DNA from: Chitinophagaceae bacterium
GTDB taxonomy: Bacteria > Bacteroidota > Bacteroidia > Chitinophagales > Chitinophagaceae
DNA length: 64,000 nucleotides
Reading direction: 5' to 3'
NCBI GenBank assembly: GCA_016786845.1
Contig: JAEUVB010000023.1
Span: forward strand, 62,001-126,000
The notes under the pieces are model-generated. The model was not told the DNA's origin and searched no databases. It worked only from the letters and a program-made list of their open reading frames with translations. Below, piece after piece: positions 25,901-35,568 of the stretch. The first letter of the stretch is position 1. The number at the start of each line of letters is the position of its first letter. A program made the translations under genes and the position numbers.

Positions 25901-26765
25901 CCAACCTGTCCTTTTTCACGGCATCCATTATACTATGAGCAAAGGAGATTTTCTGTTAAAAGACGGCACCATCAGCATACGTTTTTTACCAAAGATTCCT
26001 TTATCAGATATTCGTTATGGTGTCGGTTATGCAGAAAGAAGCAAACTCATTGGCAGATATTTTAGACAATCTTTAAAATTGATGACAAGCGAAAAGGAGA
26101 CCACCCATTATTTTAGAGAGCAACTGATTAAAAATTATACTTATAAAGGTCCGGTTTTGGAATGGTATTGCAGAATCAAGACCCGCCTGGAAAAGAATTA
26201 TGAACCTATCGAAAAACTCGTTCCTCGCCGGGGAAATATTCTCGATATAGGATGTGGCTATGGCTTTCTTTCTTATATACTATCCTGGACTTCTGAGGAA
26301 AGACAAGTAACCGGGATCGACTATGATGAGGAAAAAATTGAAGTGGCCAATCACAATTTCTCTAAATCAGATAAACTACAATTTATCGCAGGAGACGCCA
26401 TGAATTTTCCAATTCATGAACCATATGACTGTATTCTCATCATGGATGTTTTGCACTATATGACACCGGAAAAACAAGCCAATTTGATGGATCATTGCCT
26501 TCAACATTTGAAGCCAGAAGGAAAACTTATTATCCGTGATGGTATTGCCGATTATAAAAACAAACATAAAGGAACCGTATTAAGTGAATTCTTCAGTACC
26601 CGAATGTTTAAATTCAATAAAACCGAAAATGAGCTTCACTTTTTAACCCTTGCAAATTTGAACTTGTTTGCGGAGAAACATAATCTGGTTCAAACCCGAA
26701 TAGATGAAACTCGATTTACATCGAATTTAGTGACCGTGTTTACCAAGAACCCTAAAAGTGAATGA
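22905..26765 (+). CDS. Trifunctional MMPL transporter / lysophospholipid acyltransferase / SAM methyltransferase
   Basis: About 1286 residues. Part 1 (to about residue 830) is an RND/MMPL-type permease with two repeats of membrane clusters (LGASSVILGIAVNYSLHFL; ISTLIFGLGDDYSIF). Part 2 (about 880-1080) is a PlsC-like acyltransferase with NHASFLDLL and FPEGTRS. Part 3 (1110-1286) is a class I methyltransferase with ILDIGCGYGF and IMDVLHYMTPEKQ. The fusion exists as a named Bacteroidota family, and separate homologues occur in aryl-polyene/flexirubin clusters, so making and exporting an acylated lipid is plausible. No such cluster is near. The start is uncertain: GTG at 22905, or TTG at 22881. 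The second would overlap a TAttTTG-like box. Confidence 0.88.
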   Translation: MKQALVHIYLFFAQRKALLFVVFFGLISGFGFLASRLQFDSDLNSMMPSDQTRRDISSVLTKSKALDRILFSVSLKDTTSSDPDLLTAYTEEFATVLSRLDSGKLIRQLDIRQNEESFFEMIQAVQQNLPFLLNEQDYQQIEQLIQPEQVIATLETNYRTLASPGGLALKQMIFKDPLGLSYIGLKKLKNNQQDDQIEFYDGYLMSTDQKFLSFFAYPQYPASDTKHNEGLEKLFESTIHQLSQDSNYTSIQCDYFGGQLVAAGNAVQMRADTRLTLSITIALLLLLFVVFFRNKLAPLLVMIPVIFGGLFSMAMLYLLRGTVSVIALGASSVILGIAVNYSLHFLSHYRHSRSKEETISELTLPMTIGSFTTIAAFLSLLFVHTPVLQELGLFTAFNLIGSSLCTLIFLPHFIPAYKVDQAPLRVNWLDKLSKFQPNKNKWMVISIVIITFSLSFFIDRVKFNEDMMTMNFMTKNLQKSQAIINTRNSESLNTLFCVSEGKDLDEALRHHQFASIKLDSLKKAGLIARYSSPSDFFLSEKLQAEKVDQWNQFWSAEKKIKLLETLLQEGRNIGYNTEAFNGIRNILESNYSKPDSLFTNSFQTLFKDLMVRQKDKVILLSLVKVRQQDRESIYQSFASDADNYLTDRQRVTSEFVGFIREDFYRILFYTSFIVFFTILISYGRIEIALISFIPMVITWICILGLMGLFGIEFNIINIIISTLIFGLGDDYSIFITDGLIEKYKYGKTKIDSIKTSIYLSAITTMIGLGILIFAKHPALRSIAAVSVIGILSILFVSQTLQPLLFNFLIQNRANKKFHPFTLWSFSKSIFAFTYYALGCLMVTIVGFILTKCIPFSRVKMKYVYHVIISKMMWSLLYLMANVTKKIEGKEHKDFSKPSVIIANHASFLDLLRIISLHPKILLMTNRWVWRSPVFGALVRMADYYPVEEGAEFSVDRMKYWVDRGYSIAVFPEGTRSIDGQMKRFHKGAFYIAEKLGLDIQPVLFHGIHYTMSKGDFLLKDGTISIRFLPKIPLSDIRYGVGYAERSKLIGRYFRQSLKLMTSEKETTHYFREQLIKNYTYKGPVLEWYCRIKTRLEKNYEPIEKLVPRRGNILDIGCGYGFLSYILSWTSEERQVTGIDYDEEKIEVANHNFSKSDKLQFIAGDAMNFPIHEPYDCILIMDVLHYMTPEKQANLMDHCLQHLKPEGKLIIRDGIADYKNKHKGTVLSEFFSTRMFKFNKTENELHFLTLANLNLFAEKHNLVQTRIDETRFTSNLVTVFTKNPKSE

Positions 26766-26772
26766 ACGGCTA

Positions 26773-27483
26773 ATGAATGATTCATTTCATTTTAAACAAT
26801 TTAGCATACAACAGCAACACTGCAGCATGAAAGTCACTGAAATGGCGTGCATTTTTGGTGCAGTGACCAATATTCCAAACTCATGTCATCGTATTCTGGA
26901 TATTGGCAGCGGAACCGGTTTATTGAGTTTAATGATGGGGCAACGAAGTGCAGCCACCAAGATCACCGGCATTGAATTCGAACGAGCGGCATATTTGCAA
27001 TCAATAGAAAATGTATCCTCTTCACCCTATTCCCAAAACATCGAAATCCTATTGGAAGATGCAAGGGTATTCACTCATCCACAAGGATTTGATTTGATCA
27101 TCAGCAACCCACCCTTTTTCGAAAATCAACTCCCATCTCCGGATTTCGAAAAAAACAAAGCCTGGCATCATGAAACGTTATCACTAAAGGAACTTCTGAA
27201 TTGCGTCAAACGAAATCTGACTAAAGATGGACATTTAAGTGTATTATTTCCTAACTATCGAAAAGATGAAATCATCAATGAAGCGAATTCACTTGGTCTT
27301 TATTTATCACGCCGAGTGAGTATTCTTCATCAACAGGATAAGCCGGGCAAAGTCTCCATCTTTGAATTCAGTCAAAACTCAAACATCGATAGCTGTTTTG
27401 AACAATTCATCATCAAAGAACAAGGTGGGTATACACCGTCGTATAAAAATAAAATGAATGCATTTTATTTAAAAGACAGATAA
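26773..27483 (+). CDS. tRNA1(Val) (adenine37-N6)-methyltransferase, TrmN6-like
   Basis: 236 residues from the ATG at 26773, 7 bases after the preceding stop; a GTG further upstream overlaps that gene. The N-terminal stretch FHFKQFSIQQQHCSMKVTEMACIFGA is characteristic of the YfiC/TrmN6 group. The SAM-binding motif LDIGSGTGLLSL follows at about residue 41, and the N6-adenine catalytic motif NPPFF is near residue 112. It would methylate A37 of tRNA-Val with SAM as donor. It is probably cotranscribed with the fusion gene. Some members act on other substrates, so specificity is inferred. Confidence 0.88.
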   Translation: MNDSFHFKQFSIQQQHCSMKVTEMACIFGAVTNIPNSCHRILDIGSGTGLLSLMMGQRSAATKITGIEFERAAYLQSIENVSSSPYSQNIEILLEDARVFTHPQGFDLIISNPPFFENQLPSPDFEKNKAWHHETLSLKELLNCVKRNLTKDGHLSVLFPNYRKDEIINEANSLGLYLSRRVSILHQQDKPGKVSIFEFSQNSNIDSCFEQFIIKEQGGYTPSYKNKMNAFYLKDR

Positions 27484-27533
27484 CGATAGATTTCACTGAG
27501 TCTAATTACTCTGAATGATCATGAAATTTCTTC

Positions 27534-29489
27534 CTATTTATCGACTCTTTTGAGTTCCAGATTACTGACCGGAGATACCACCAACGGATATTTTTCAAGG
27601 GTTACATAGGACGAATCCAGGCCAAATCCCTTTTCTTCGCTCAGACTTATTTTCTTCAAAAGGAAGTAAAAACGCATCACAAATCGTTCGAAGATGGGCA
27701 GGTCGTTATCGTGGGAAAGGAATTTTTCCATGACCACAAATTGCCAGTCACCGGCCACTTTATTTTTCTGAAGAGAGGTATAACGGCTGGTAATATTGAC
27801 TTCTTTATTGGCCACCATATCATCCACCACTTTTCTAAACATGAGATTGATACGTTGCTCGACCCTGAATCCCAATCGGAATTCTATCCGAATAATTTCA
27901 TTCGGTATGATGGTATCTACAACATATTCAGTTTTGTAGGGTTCATCTACCACATCCACATGCACAAACCAATAAATATCGGCACGCTTGGGTTTTTTAT
28001 TCAAGATGGAATAAACGATCTTATGCTCTATTTCCTTTGGATTATTGGCACTTGTAAGGTATACCAAGTGAGTTGCATATTTCGGAATCGACATATCATT
28101 ACTCAATTCCTGAAACATATGCATGTAGTCTTCCATTTTCACAAATTCTACATACCGATTTTTAATTTTCCGTGATTTATACCAAACAAACATGACTGAA
28201 AACAACAGCCCGCCTAAAATCAGCGTCACATAACCTCCGTGCATGAATTTATTCAAATTGGCAATCAAAAAGGACAGCTCAATGGAAAGATACACCACCA
28301 AATAGACAATGATGACCGGAGATTTAACACGATGGGTGTAGAGGAATGTTGCGTATAAAATGGAAGTCATCAACATACATATAGTAATGGACAATCCATA
28401 GGCTGCTTCCATTTTGGAGGATTCCTGAAACAACAGGACTATTGCAATACAACCGCTCAATAGTAATAAATTAATGGCAGGTATAAACAATTGTCCCTTT
28501 TCATTGGTAGGGTAATTGATCTTTAGTTTAGGCCATAAATTAAGACGGAAGGCCTCAGATATCAAAGTAAATGAACCGGATATGAGTGCCTGACTTGCAA
28601 TAATTGCGGCCACTGTGGAGATGGCAATGCCCGCATAAAGGAATTCCTGTGGCATGAGCTCATAGAATGGATTTATAGCCCCTTCTGCTTTACTGATGAT
28701 GAGAGATTTGCCATTGTAATGAGACAATAGCCATGCTCCTTGTCCCAAGTAATTAAGGATCAAACAAGATTTTACAAATACCCAGCTCACCCGAATATTG
28801 TTTTTACCGCAATGTCCTAAATCTGAATAAAGTGCCTCAGCCCCCGTAGTACAAAGGAAGACAGCGCCCAATAGTAGAAATCCCTTTGGATAAGTAGTTA
28901 ATAGTTTAAAAGCGTAATACGGATTAAACGCCTTCAGTATACCCAAATCATCTTTGATATGCATAATTCCAAGCACAGCCAACATGGCAAACCATAAAAA
29001 CATAATGGGTCCAAAAAGCTTTCCGATACTGCTGGTGCCAAATTGTTGCATGAGAAAAAGACCCATTAAGATCAGGATGACAATATTAATTGTTGTTGAT
29101 TGAGACAACTCCAAACCTTCTATGGCTGACGTAACTGTAATGGGCGGTGTAATGATTCCATCTGCCAATAAAGCCGCACCACCGATCATAGCGGGGAATA
29201 CAGCCCATTTAGCATGGCGTCTGATTAGCGCATAGAGTGAAAAGATTCCGCCTTCACCTTTGTTATCAGCTCTTAAGGTAAGCATGACATACTTAATGGT
29301 TGTTTGAAGTGTAAGCGTCCAAATGATGCAAGATATTCCTCCGATAACCAGCAAATCGGAAACAATATCTTCACCAATAATGGCTTTTATGGTATAGAGC
29401 GGTGATGTCCCGATGTCGCCATAAATAATCCCGAGAGCGACTACAAGGCCGGCTAATGTGACCTTGTTAAAGTTGTGTTTCGAACCCAC
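27534..29489 (-). CDS. kup: Kup family potassium uptake protein
   Basis: A 651-residue K+/H+ symporter of the KUP/HAK family. The N-terminus HNFNKVTLAGLVVALGIIYGDIGTSPLY carries the family signature. The following region (NKGEGGIFSLYALIRR; GGAALLADGIITPPITVTSAIEG) and about 12 membrane segments are present, with a hydrophilic C-terminal 170 residues. I choose the GTG start at 29489 because a TATATTTG box lies just 18 bases upstream of it. A longer frame to an ATG at 29558 would begin upstream of that promoter. The downstream gene is convergent and there is no partner subunit nearby. Confidence 0.95.
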   Translation of the reverse strand: MGSKHNFNKVTLAGLVVALGIIYGDIGTSPLYTIKAIIGEDIVSDLLVIGGISCIIWTLTLQTTIKYVMLTLRADNKGEGGIFSLYALIRRHAKWAVFPAMIGGAALLADGIITPPITVTSAIEGLELSQSTTINIVILILMGLFLMQQFGTSSIGKLFGPIMFLWFAMLAVLGIMHIKDDLGILKAFNPYYAFKLLTTYPKGFLLLGAVFLCTTGAEALYSDLGHCGKNNIRVSWVFVKSCLILNYLGQGAWLLSHYNGKSLIISKAEGAINPFYELMPQEFLYAGIAISTVAAIIASQALISGSFTLISEAFRLNLWPKLKINYPTNEKGQLFIPAINLLLLSGCIAIVLLFQESSKMEAAYGLSITICMLMTSILYATFLYTHRVKSPVIIVYLVVYLSIELSFLIANLNKFMHGGYVTLILGGLLFSVMFVWYKSRKIKNRYVEFVKMEDYMHMFQELSNDMSIPKYATHLVYLTSANNPKEIEHKIVYSILNKKPKRADIYWFVHVDVVDEPYKTEYVVDTIIPNEIIRIEFRLGFRVEQRINLMFRKVVDDMVANKEVNITSRYTSLQKNKVAGDWQFVVMEKFLSHDNDLPIFERFVMRFYFLLKKISLSEEKGFGLDSSYVTLEKYPLVVSPVSNLELKRVDK

Positions 29490-29507
29490 TTTGAATAAAT
29501 TATGACG

Positions 29508-29515
29508 CAAATATA
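29508..29515 (-). promoter_or_regulatory. -7 box of kup
   Basis: TATATTTG on the minus strand, 18 bases before GTG 29489. A TTTC 17 bases upstream may serve as the -33 box. Its position inside the longer open frame decides the start of kup. Confidence 0.65.
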
Positions 29516-29576
29516 TATTGAATATGATATCAGAAAGGTAATATTTAACGGAATACAACGATAATGTTGCAAATGA

Positions 29577-32273
29577 TTAAAAAGCGAATTTCAAGCTTCC
29601 GAAAATGCCAAATCTACGGGAAGGCGTATCATTATTATTTCTGTAAGGAAGCAATCGCCAGACAAAGTCCACCCGCAGCACTTTAAAAATATTCTCCAGT
29701 CCTGTACCTGCTTCTAAATAAGGACTTTTAGCCAATGTTTGAAAGTCGAAACCCTTATTCATATTGATGGCCTGGTTAGCCGTTGAGAGATTTCCATATA
29801 CCCCTTTCATATTCCAGAAAGTACGAATTTTCATCTTTTTCACGTAAGGAATATACTTAAAAAACAAGCTACCCATGGAATGCTCCATGATCAATCCTGC
29901 ATAGGCATCACTGATATATTCATAACGATACATCATATTAAAGGAATGTGCTGCATAATAATAGAATTCATTTCCCGGATGAATCTCTAATATGGGATAT
30001 GGAAGCTTTCCGAAAATTTTACCGGCAAATACATTATAATACAATGAACCAAATCGACCCAAACTTTGGTAATCCGATATGGTTAAACGTAATTTCGTAA
30101 ATTGATAATCGGCATCTAAAAATCCTTTAATACCAATTCCTGCATAAAATTTAAAAACAGGATATTTAGTTCCAATACTACTCCGATAATAATTTCCTTC
30201 GATAAATTTTTCCTGATGGGCATAACGGAGCTCCAAACCTGATTCGTTCACGGTAATGGTATTCGTATTCAATCCGTCATTGTTGTAAAGTATATTGATA
30301 TAAGGCAATGGATTGTAAGGGGTAAAATCTTTACGTTCAAAGGACAACATATAGCTGAATCCATTGAAATAGCTGTTATAATACTCCAAACGCTGCTTAT
30401 CCACGAATGCAAGCTTCCAAGGCACTCCACTCTTTCGACCAATGGAGCTAAAGATATTATCCAGCGAACCTGCAGCATCATACTGATTCACCGTATTGTC
30501 AATGTCATGCTTGTATTCTGCATAGATATACGAACGAGGTTGGCGTCGGAGTAACCATAAAGCACTTCCCATATACTTAACGCGTTCATCGTTGAACCCA
30601 TATGCGATATAACCTCTCAAATAGACATCCTTGAACAATTTTGGCGTGGTACCGAGGGTTAATCGAAGTCGCCTTCCTTCGATTACATTACTGCTGTATA
30701 GGTTGTAAATTGGACCAATTTCCAATGGCCCTACTTCCTTAATCCCGGTTCCTAACAAATAGAGTATGGAATAGTATTTTTTATAGATAGGAAGACTCTG
30801 AATGGTATCAATCATTTTATAAATCGACTTTTCATTTTTTGACAATGTTTCATGTCTCACACTGTTCCAGTAATCTTCATTCCGGTTTTCTGCTTCGGGA
30901 TCTAATTCTGTATCCGAAACTTTTTTCTTATTTTCAATAATCTGTTCGATAGCAGGATCATTCACGACAATATTTCTATATGTAGTGGTTTTTCGACCCA
31001 GAAAACCGGCCACTTTATCTCCGTGAGGCGGAAGGAAGTCGACATAAAACTTGTCTTTGGTCAGGAACCATAGGGTATCTTCAAAACAAGTAAACTCCTG
31101 CATCATGGTTACTTTATTCACCCAATTAATATTCTGCTCTTTAGTAACTATCATATTCACTTTCTGAACGGCAAAATCTGTATCGTGTATCCAAAAATCA
31201 CCATTGAAAGTATGTTCTCCGCTACGTTTAGGTGTAAAGGCAACCTGATAACACGTTTTACCATTCACCACTTGCGTGTCCATCAATTGATATTTATAGA
31301 AAGTAGGTGCGTCATTGGCAATAGGGCTGACAAAGTCTACATCAAAAATCAAGATAGAATTCTTATAGATATTGATATTTTGATACATCGATCCAAGCAT
31401 TTGTGAAACGCTTTGATTTTTATAGCCGGAAATGCGAGAACCGCGGATATACTCTTTCGACTTTTTGGGTTTGCTTTGATAATAGAAATCTGAAATAGTT
31501 TCTGTCAGAAATAGTGGAAGGAAAGGCTTCTCTTCGCTGGTAGAATCTATAAAAGATTGAACAAAATCAAACTTCTTTAAAATGGGTGATTGTCTAAAAG
31601 CCTTTTTAGGGATTTTATTAATATCCATTTCCAGCTTGTTATATACCTCATAACTATAATTGCCGGCCTTATCATAGTTATTAAAGCTTTTATTCTTGAT
31701 TACTTTCTTCACCAATGCTAAAGCAGGATCACGATCAAATTTGATCACAAAGTCTTTCATTTGAAAAGCGGATCGTTCTAATTCAATTTTCAAGCTCTGA
31801 AAGGCAGCCTTTCGATCAATTGGTATGATTTTCTTTGTGTAACCAATCACACTGATGGTCAAAGAATCTGAAGGCCATTCTTCCAGTAGAAATGAAAATT
31901 TACCATCAATATCAGCTCGCTTACCAAAACCTGTTCCGGTAAAAGACACTGTGGCAAATGACAGCGGTTCAGCCGTGGTATAATCTTTAATCACACCTTC
32001 CAAAGTAAAAGACCCTTTTGGGGAAATGCTTTTCTTTTCCATCATCTTTATTTCATTCTTTGGAGTATCGGTTTTTATCCCGGTCAATGTATCGGCAAGA
32101 AGATTTAATGTATCGGCTCTAGGAATCAGCATTGTGTCAGCAATCGTTTGTGCATTCAGACCTGTTGTGATGAGCAGCAAACATGAGCAAAGACATACCC
32201 AAAGTAAGTTATACCTGTTCTGAAATGACAGTTTTTTTCTGTTTAAAAATTGACTCAGTACCGCTTTCTTCAT
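29577..32273 (-). CDS. DUF5686 outer-membrane protein with carboxypeptidase-regulatory-like domain
   Basis: 898 residues: an N-terminal signal (VCLCSCLLLITTGLNAQ near residues 27-43). Next comes a CarboxypepD_reg-like beta-sandwich at about 88-175 (FTLEGVIKDYTTAEPLSFATVSFTGTGFGK...DIDGKFSF). The long DUF5686 region follows, ending in an outer-membrane barrel whose last strand is RFGIFGSLKFAF with terminal Phe. Architecture and end resemble TonB-dependent-type envelope proteins without a plug. Function is not established. The downstream-end position is 87 bases from the kup start, and the gene upstream (32282-35479) is only 8 bases away, so the two large outer-membrane proteins are in one operon. 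Confidence 0.88.
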   Translation of the reverse strand: MKKAVLSQFLNRKKLSFQNRYNLLWVCLCSCLLLITTGLNAQTIADTMLIPRADTLNLLADTLTGIKTDTPKNEIKMMEKKSISPKGSFTLEGVIKDYTTAEPLSFATVSFTGTGFGKRADIDGKFSFLLEEWPSDSLTISVIGYTKKIIPIDRKAAFQSLKIELERSAFQMKDFVIKFDRDPALALVKKVIKNKSFNNYDKAGNYSYEVYNKLEMDINKIPKKAFRQSPILKKFDFVQSFIDSTSEEKPFLPLFLTETISDFYYQSKPKKSKEYIRGSRISGYKNQSVSQMLGSMYQNINIYKNSILIFDVDFVSPIANDAPTFYKYQLMDTQVVNGKTCYQVAFTPKRSGEHTFNGDFWIHDTDFAVQKVNMIVTKEQNINWVNKVTMMQEFTCFEDTLWFLTKDKFYVDFLPPHGDKVAGFLGRKTTTYRNIVVNDPAIEQIIENKKKVSDTELDPEAENRNEDYWNSVRHETLSKNEKSIYKMIDTIQSLPIYKKYYSILYLLGTGIKEVGPLEIGPIYNLYSSNVIEGRRLRLTLGTTPKLFKDVYLRGYIAYGFNDERVKYMGSALWLLRRQPRSYIYAEYKHDIDNTVNQYDAAGSLDNIFSSIGRKSGVPWKLAFVDKQRLEYYNSYFNGFSYMLSFERKDFTPYNPLPYINILYNNDGLNTNTITVNESGLELRYAHQEKFIEGNYYRSSIGTKYPVFKFYAGIGIKGFLDADYQFTKLRLTISDYQSLGRFGSLYYNVFAGKIFGKLPYPILEIHPGNEFYYYAAHSFNMMYRYEYISDAYAGLIMEHSMGSLFFKYIPYVKKMKIRTFWNMKGVYGNLSTANQAINMNKGFDFQTLAKSPYLEAGTGLENIFKVLRVDFVWRLLPYRNNNDTPSRRFGIFGSLKFAF

Positions 32274-32281
32274 GAATAATC

Positions 32282-35200
32282 CTAAAAGTCGGTGGCTAAT
32301 GAAACATGGATCATAGGTTTCTTGCGACCATCAATATTCCACGCAAAATCGCTGCGCAAGAAATATCCAAGGAAACGGGTTCTTAATCCAGCTCCATATC
32401 CCAGTCCGAAATTGTACTTGTACTTTTCAATAAACAGGGTCACATTAGAATTGGGATCTTTAATGATATGTTGATTTTGAATGTTATCTCCATCAGGCAA
32501 AATGCCCTTCCATGCACTTCCTGCATCAGCAAATAATACCAATTGCAAGTTTCTGATAAATCCAGATCTGGTGGGTCGCTTGAAAAATGTCTGATATACC
32601 GGAAGTCGGATTTCTTCATTCCAAATGAAGTAACTATTTCCGTTCCAAGACCCGGGTTTATAACCTCTCAGGTTGGTTGACAATGCCTGAAAAGCATAAT
32701 TTTGATTTAAATCTATGGCCGTGCTATTATCAAAGCGCTGAATCAGTTCATTGTCTGTACCTCCCACGAAATAAAGTATCTTGGCATTCCCCCCGCTAAA
32801 AGCACCGGCCACGCGAGAAGCCAATATCATATTCCTAAACAATGTCTGATAGTTTCGACCATCATAACCAAAGTTGTAAAATCCCTTCGTTTCTTTATTG
32901 AATTTATATTGATACTCTGCAAAGAATTTGGCTCTGGTGCCTTTCCAAATATTCAATAAGGGATTGACCGTATTGTCGAACACATATTCCGCCCGGCTGA
33001 CTGCCCAATACTGATTATCACCGGGAATTCCAATACTGTATTTGTCTTGAGACAATGTACGCAAGCGATCATATCGGACACCAAACTGCAAGCGTACACT
33101 TTTACGAATATCAAAAGGATAAGTCATATTAGCCTGAAAATAATCTAAACTAATGCGCCCTAACACCGGATATGGAGAATAATACGGGGGATCAAAATAT
33201 CTAAAATCGTATAAATTCTTTGTGGTATGGTGGTAATATAAAAAACCCCAATCTGTTCGCTTTCTGTAATTTGCAAACTGAAGAAAATAATCTAAAGAAC
33301 GAAGATCCGCACCCAGTCGAATACCGGCCGTGAATTTATAGTCTTCCATCACATCAGTGAGCGAACTCGTTAAAAATCCTGAGACCGGAGGATTTTGATA
33401 GGAACCTCCGTTATATGAAAAGGGTTGATATCGTGTAAACAATAATGTATTGTCTAAACTGCTTTGAATAAAATCTGTGTAAAAGGTGGGGCGATATTCT
33501 TTGGGTTTAATCGCAGATTGAGCACCTGTAAATAATTGATATCGGCTACCTGACTTATTGCGTGAGAGAAAAATATCCTCTAAAAAAGTTACACCATTGG
33601 TATCCTGATCAAATTCAGTGAGATATTCCGCTACAGCGTCTTTGCTTTCCTTGATGGTCGTATCTACCGGTGAATCTTGTATCGGATTCAGTTCAAAATA
33701 ATTTTTGTCGTAATCTTCTAATGATTTCTGAGCGGTACTGTAGAAAACATATTCATTTTTCTCACGACTCATTTCTATCACCTGAGAGGAAGAGTGTAAA
33801 TAATCTTGTTTAAGAATCATACCGGGTGCCGGCGCAGTTGCATGGACACTAAATGTATCTCCCTCAGACTGACGCTTTTCTAATTTAACGACCTTTCTGA
33901 CAAGTTGATTTTTTTCGCCTGCCAGATAAGCGATATCCTCATTTCCCCATTGCATCGGATAAACAATAGGCACCTTGGTATTGCTTAATTGGGTCAGATT
34001 AGTTCCTTTTGTCGGGTCGTAGAGATAAAGATTAAAAAATTGTGTAAAATCGTCGCTTTTGGACTGCTCACCGATATATGGATTATTTCGATTGGACAAA
34101 AAGAGAATACCCGTATTGGTACCATTGATTACCAGTGATGGGCTTCTATCATCAAACAAATCTTGGGTAATCGGTTCTACCCGGCTATTCCGAATAGTAA
34201 TCTTATAAAGATCACTTTGCCCCTTTTTGATAGCGGTAACGGCTACTGAGTTTTCATCCGGCATAAAGCACATCCCTGTAATCCTATCCAATTTAGACCC
34301 CCGGATGACATGATTCTCCATGACTCTTTTTCCTGTAGTAAAGATGCGTAGCAAGGTTTGATTTTTCTTTTGATACAACAAAGCCAATTTTTTTCCACTG
34401 GCGCTCCAACTGAGAATTGGATAATCCGGGTCTGCTAATTCCTTTGCGGCTTTCAATCCGCCACTCATGACTTCAAATGTTTTTTGATACCGAATATCCT
34501 GCATCATGACGCGATACTCTCCATCCTTTTTTTCAATATAAACCAACTCCCTTCCTGTTGGCGAAACAGAGAATTGTGTATACTGTGCCTCCGGTTTGGT
34601 ACGTATCGTCGTGAGTTTGGTACGACCATGAAGTGAGTCGACACCTGTTGCATTCAATGGTTTGGATTCTTCCAGATAACTCATTTCCCATTCCAGATAG
34701 ATCGCCTTAGCAGGTTTGTGTAGAATGGTTTCCAACGCATTATTGACGGTTTTCCGATACCGTGTCAGATAAAGCAAATTTGAAATCGCATTTTCACCAT
34801 AGTGAATAGAGATATATCGCCAAAAAGATTGACCGATCAATCCCGGATATTGAGTCGCCAGATCATAGAAATTGGTTTTCTTTTGAGCACGAACCATGTC
34901 TTTGATCCGGGCTTCATTTTCCGGGGTCCATTCATCTGCGATATAGGATACATATCCGAGCGTATACCATTCGGGCAAATTCATTCGAATTGCATTTTTG
35001 ACAACATCTTTCACATCATCCCCAAACAACATATTATCCTTGATCACTTTCGCAATTCCCTTCCGGATTTGTGCCTTGAGATGGTGATGATCCCCGTTGA
35101 AATAGATAGGAATATTATCACCCACAACATCTAACTTTCCGCCATTGGCTTCGTTGATCTGATCTGATTTACGGCCAATATTGGTTTGCCGGTAATCACT

Positions 35201-35479
35201 AAATGAATTGTAGATAATGATGTTTAATTTTTTGTAAAGTCGTCCGCCCATCATATAGACAATATGGGACAATTCCTGCTCGGCAATATTCAATGCGTAG
35301 AGAGCATTGGATTTTCCATAATCATAATAAAATGTTCGAAAATGAGTGCTATCATAATACTTCCATCCGAAAGTTCGATACTGCACCCGATTTTGTCCAA
35401 AGACTTCCCATGAAGCCTGAGCCTGAAGGGTTGAACGGGCTGTCAACAGCAGGCTTATCAATACGATCAGTTTCTTCAT
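32282..35479 (-). CDS. Outer-membrane protein: peptidase-MA-like domain, TolB-type propeller, C-terminal barrel
   Basis: 1065 residues with a signal peptide ending LQAQA. Residues 25-270 resemble peptidase MA-like proteins (YDSTHFRTFYYDYGK...LPEWYTLGYVSYIADEW). The zinc motif HExxH expected shortly before the LPEW segment is absent there (LKAQIRKGIAKVIKDN), so this domain is probably inactive. Residues 290-590 contain propeller-like blades (VSPTGRELVYIEKKDGEYRV; LSWSASGKKLALLY; LFLSNRNNP). The C-terminal 350 residues are strand-rich and end in FATDF-like ISLATDF/Phe, like a barrel of the surface-antigen type. It may gather or place envelope components; the real role is unknown. First gene of an operon with DUF5686. 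Confidence 0.8.
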   Translation of the reverse strand: MKKLIVLISLLLTARSTLQAQASWEVFGQNRVQYRTFGWKYYDSTHFRTFYYDYGKSNALYALNIAEQELSHIVYMMGGRLYKKLNIIIYNSFSDYRQTNIGRKSDQINEANGGKLDVVGDNIPIYFNGDHHHLKAQIRKGIAKVIKDNMLFGDDVKDVVKNAIRMNLPEWYTLGYVSYIADEWTPENEARIKDMVRAQKKTNFYDLATQYPGLIGQSFWRYISIHYGENAISNLLYLTRYRKTVNNALETILHKPAKAIYLEWEMSYLEESKPLNATGVDSLHGRTKLTTIRTKPEAQYTQFSVSPTGRELVYIEKKDGEYRVMMQDIRYQKTFEVMSGGLKAAKELADPDYPILSWSASGKKLALLYQKKNQTLLRIFTTGKRVMENHVIRGSKLDRITGMCFMPDENSVAVTAIKKGQSDLYKITIRNSRVEPITQDLFDDRSPSLVINGTNTGILFLSNRNNPYIGEQSKSDDFTQFFNLYLYDPTKGTNLTQLSNTKVPIVYPMQWGNEDIAYLAGEKNQLVRKVVKLEKRQSEGDTFSVHATAPAPGMILKQDYLHSSSQVIEMSREKNEYVFYSTAQKSLEDYDKNYFELNPIQDSPVDTTIKESKDAVAEYLTEFDQDTNGVTFLEDIFLSRNKSGSRYQLFTGAQSAIKPKEYRPTFYTDFIQSSLDNTLLFTRYQPFSYNGGSYQNPPVSGFLTSSLTDVMEDYKFTAGIRLGADLRSLDYFLQFANYRKRTDWGFLYYHHTTKNLYDFRYFDPPYYSPYPVLGRISLDYFQANMTYPFDIRKSVRLQFGVRYDRLRTLSQDKYSIGIPGDNQYWAVSRAEYVFDNTVNPLLNIWKGTRAKFFAEYQYKFNKETKGFYNFGYDGRNYQTLFRNMILASRVAGAFSGGNAKILYFVGGTDNELIQRFDNSTAIDLNQNYAFQALSTNLRGYKPGSWNGNSYFIWNEEIRLPVYQTFFKRPTRSGFIRNLQLVLFADAGSAWKGILPDGDNIQNQHIIKDPNSNVTLFIEKYKYNFGLGYGAGLRTRFLGYFLRSDFAWNIDGRKKPMIHVSLATDF

Positions 35480-35568
35480 TCTTTCAGACAGGATTGAGCC
35501 TTAAAAGTACGAATAATGTAACACTATGCCTAATAGAATATTCCATGTTCAAACCGGGAAATCTTTGA

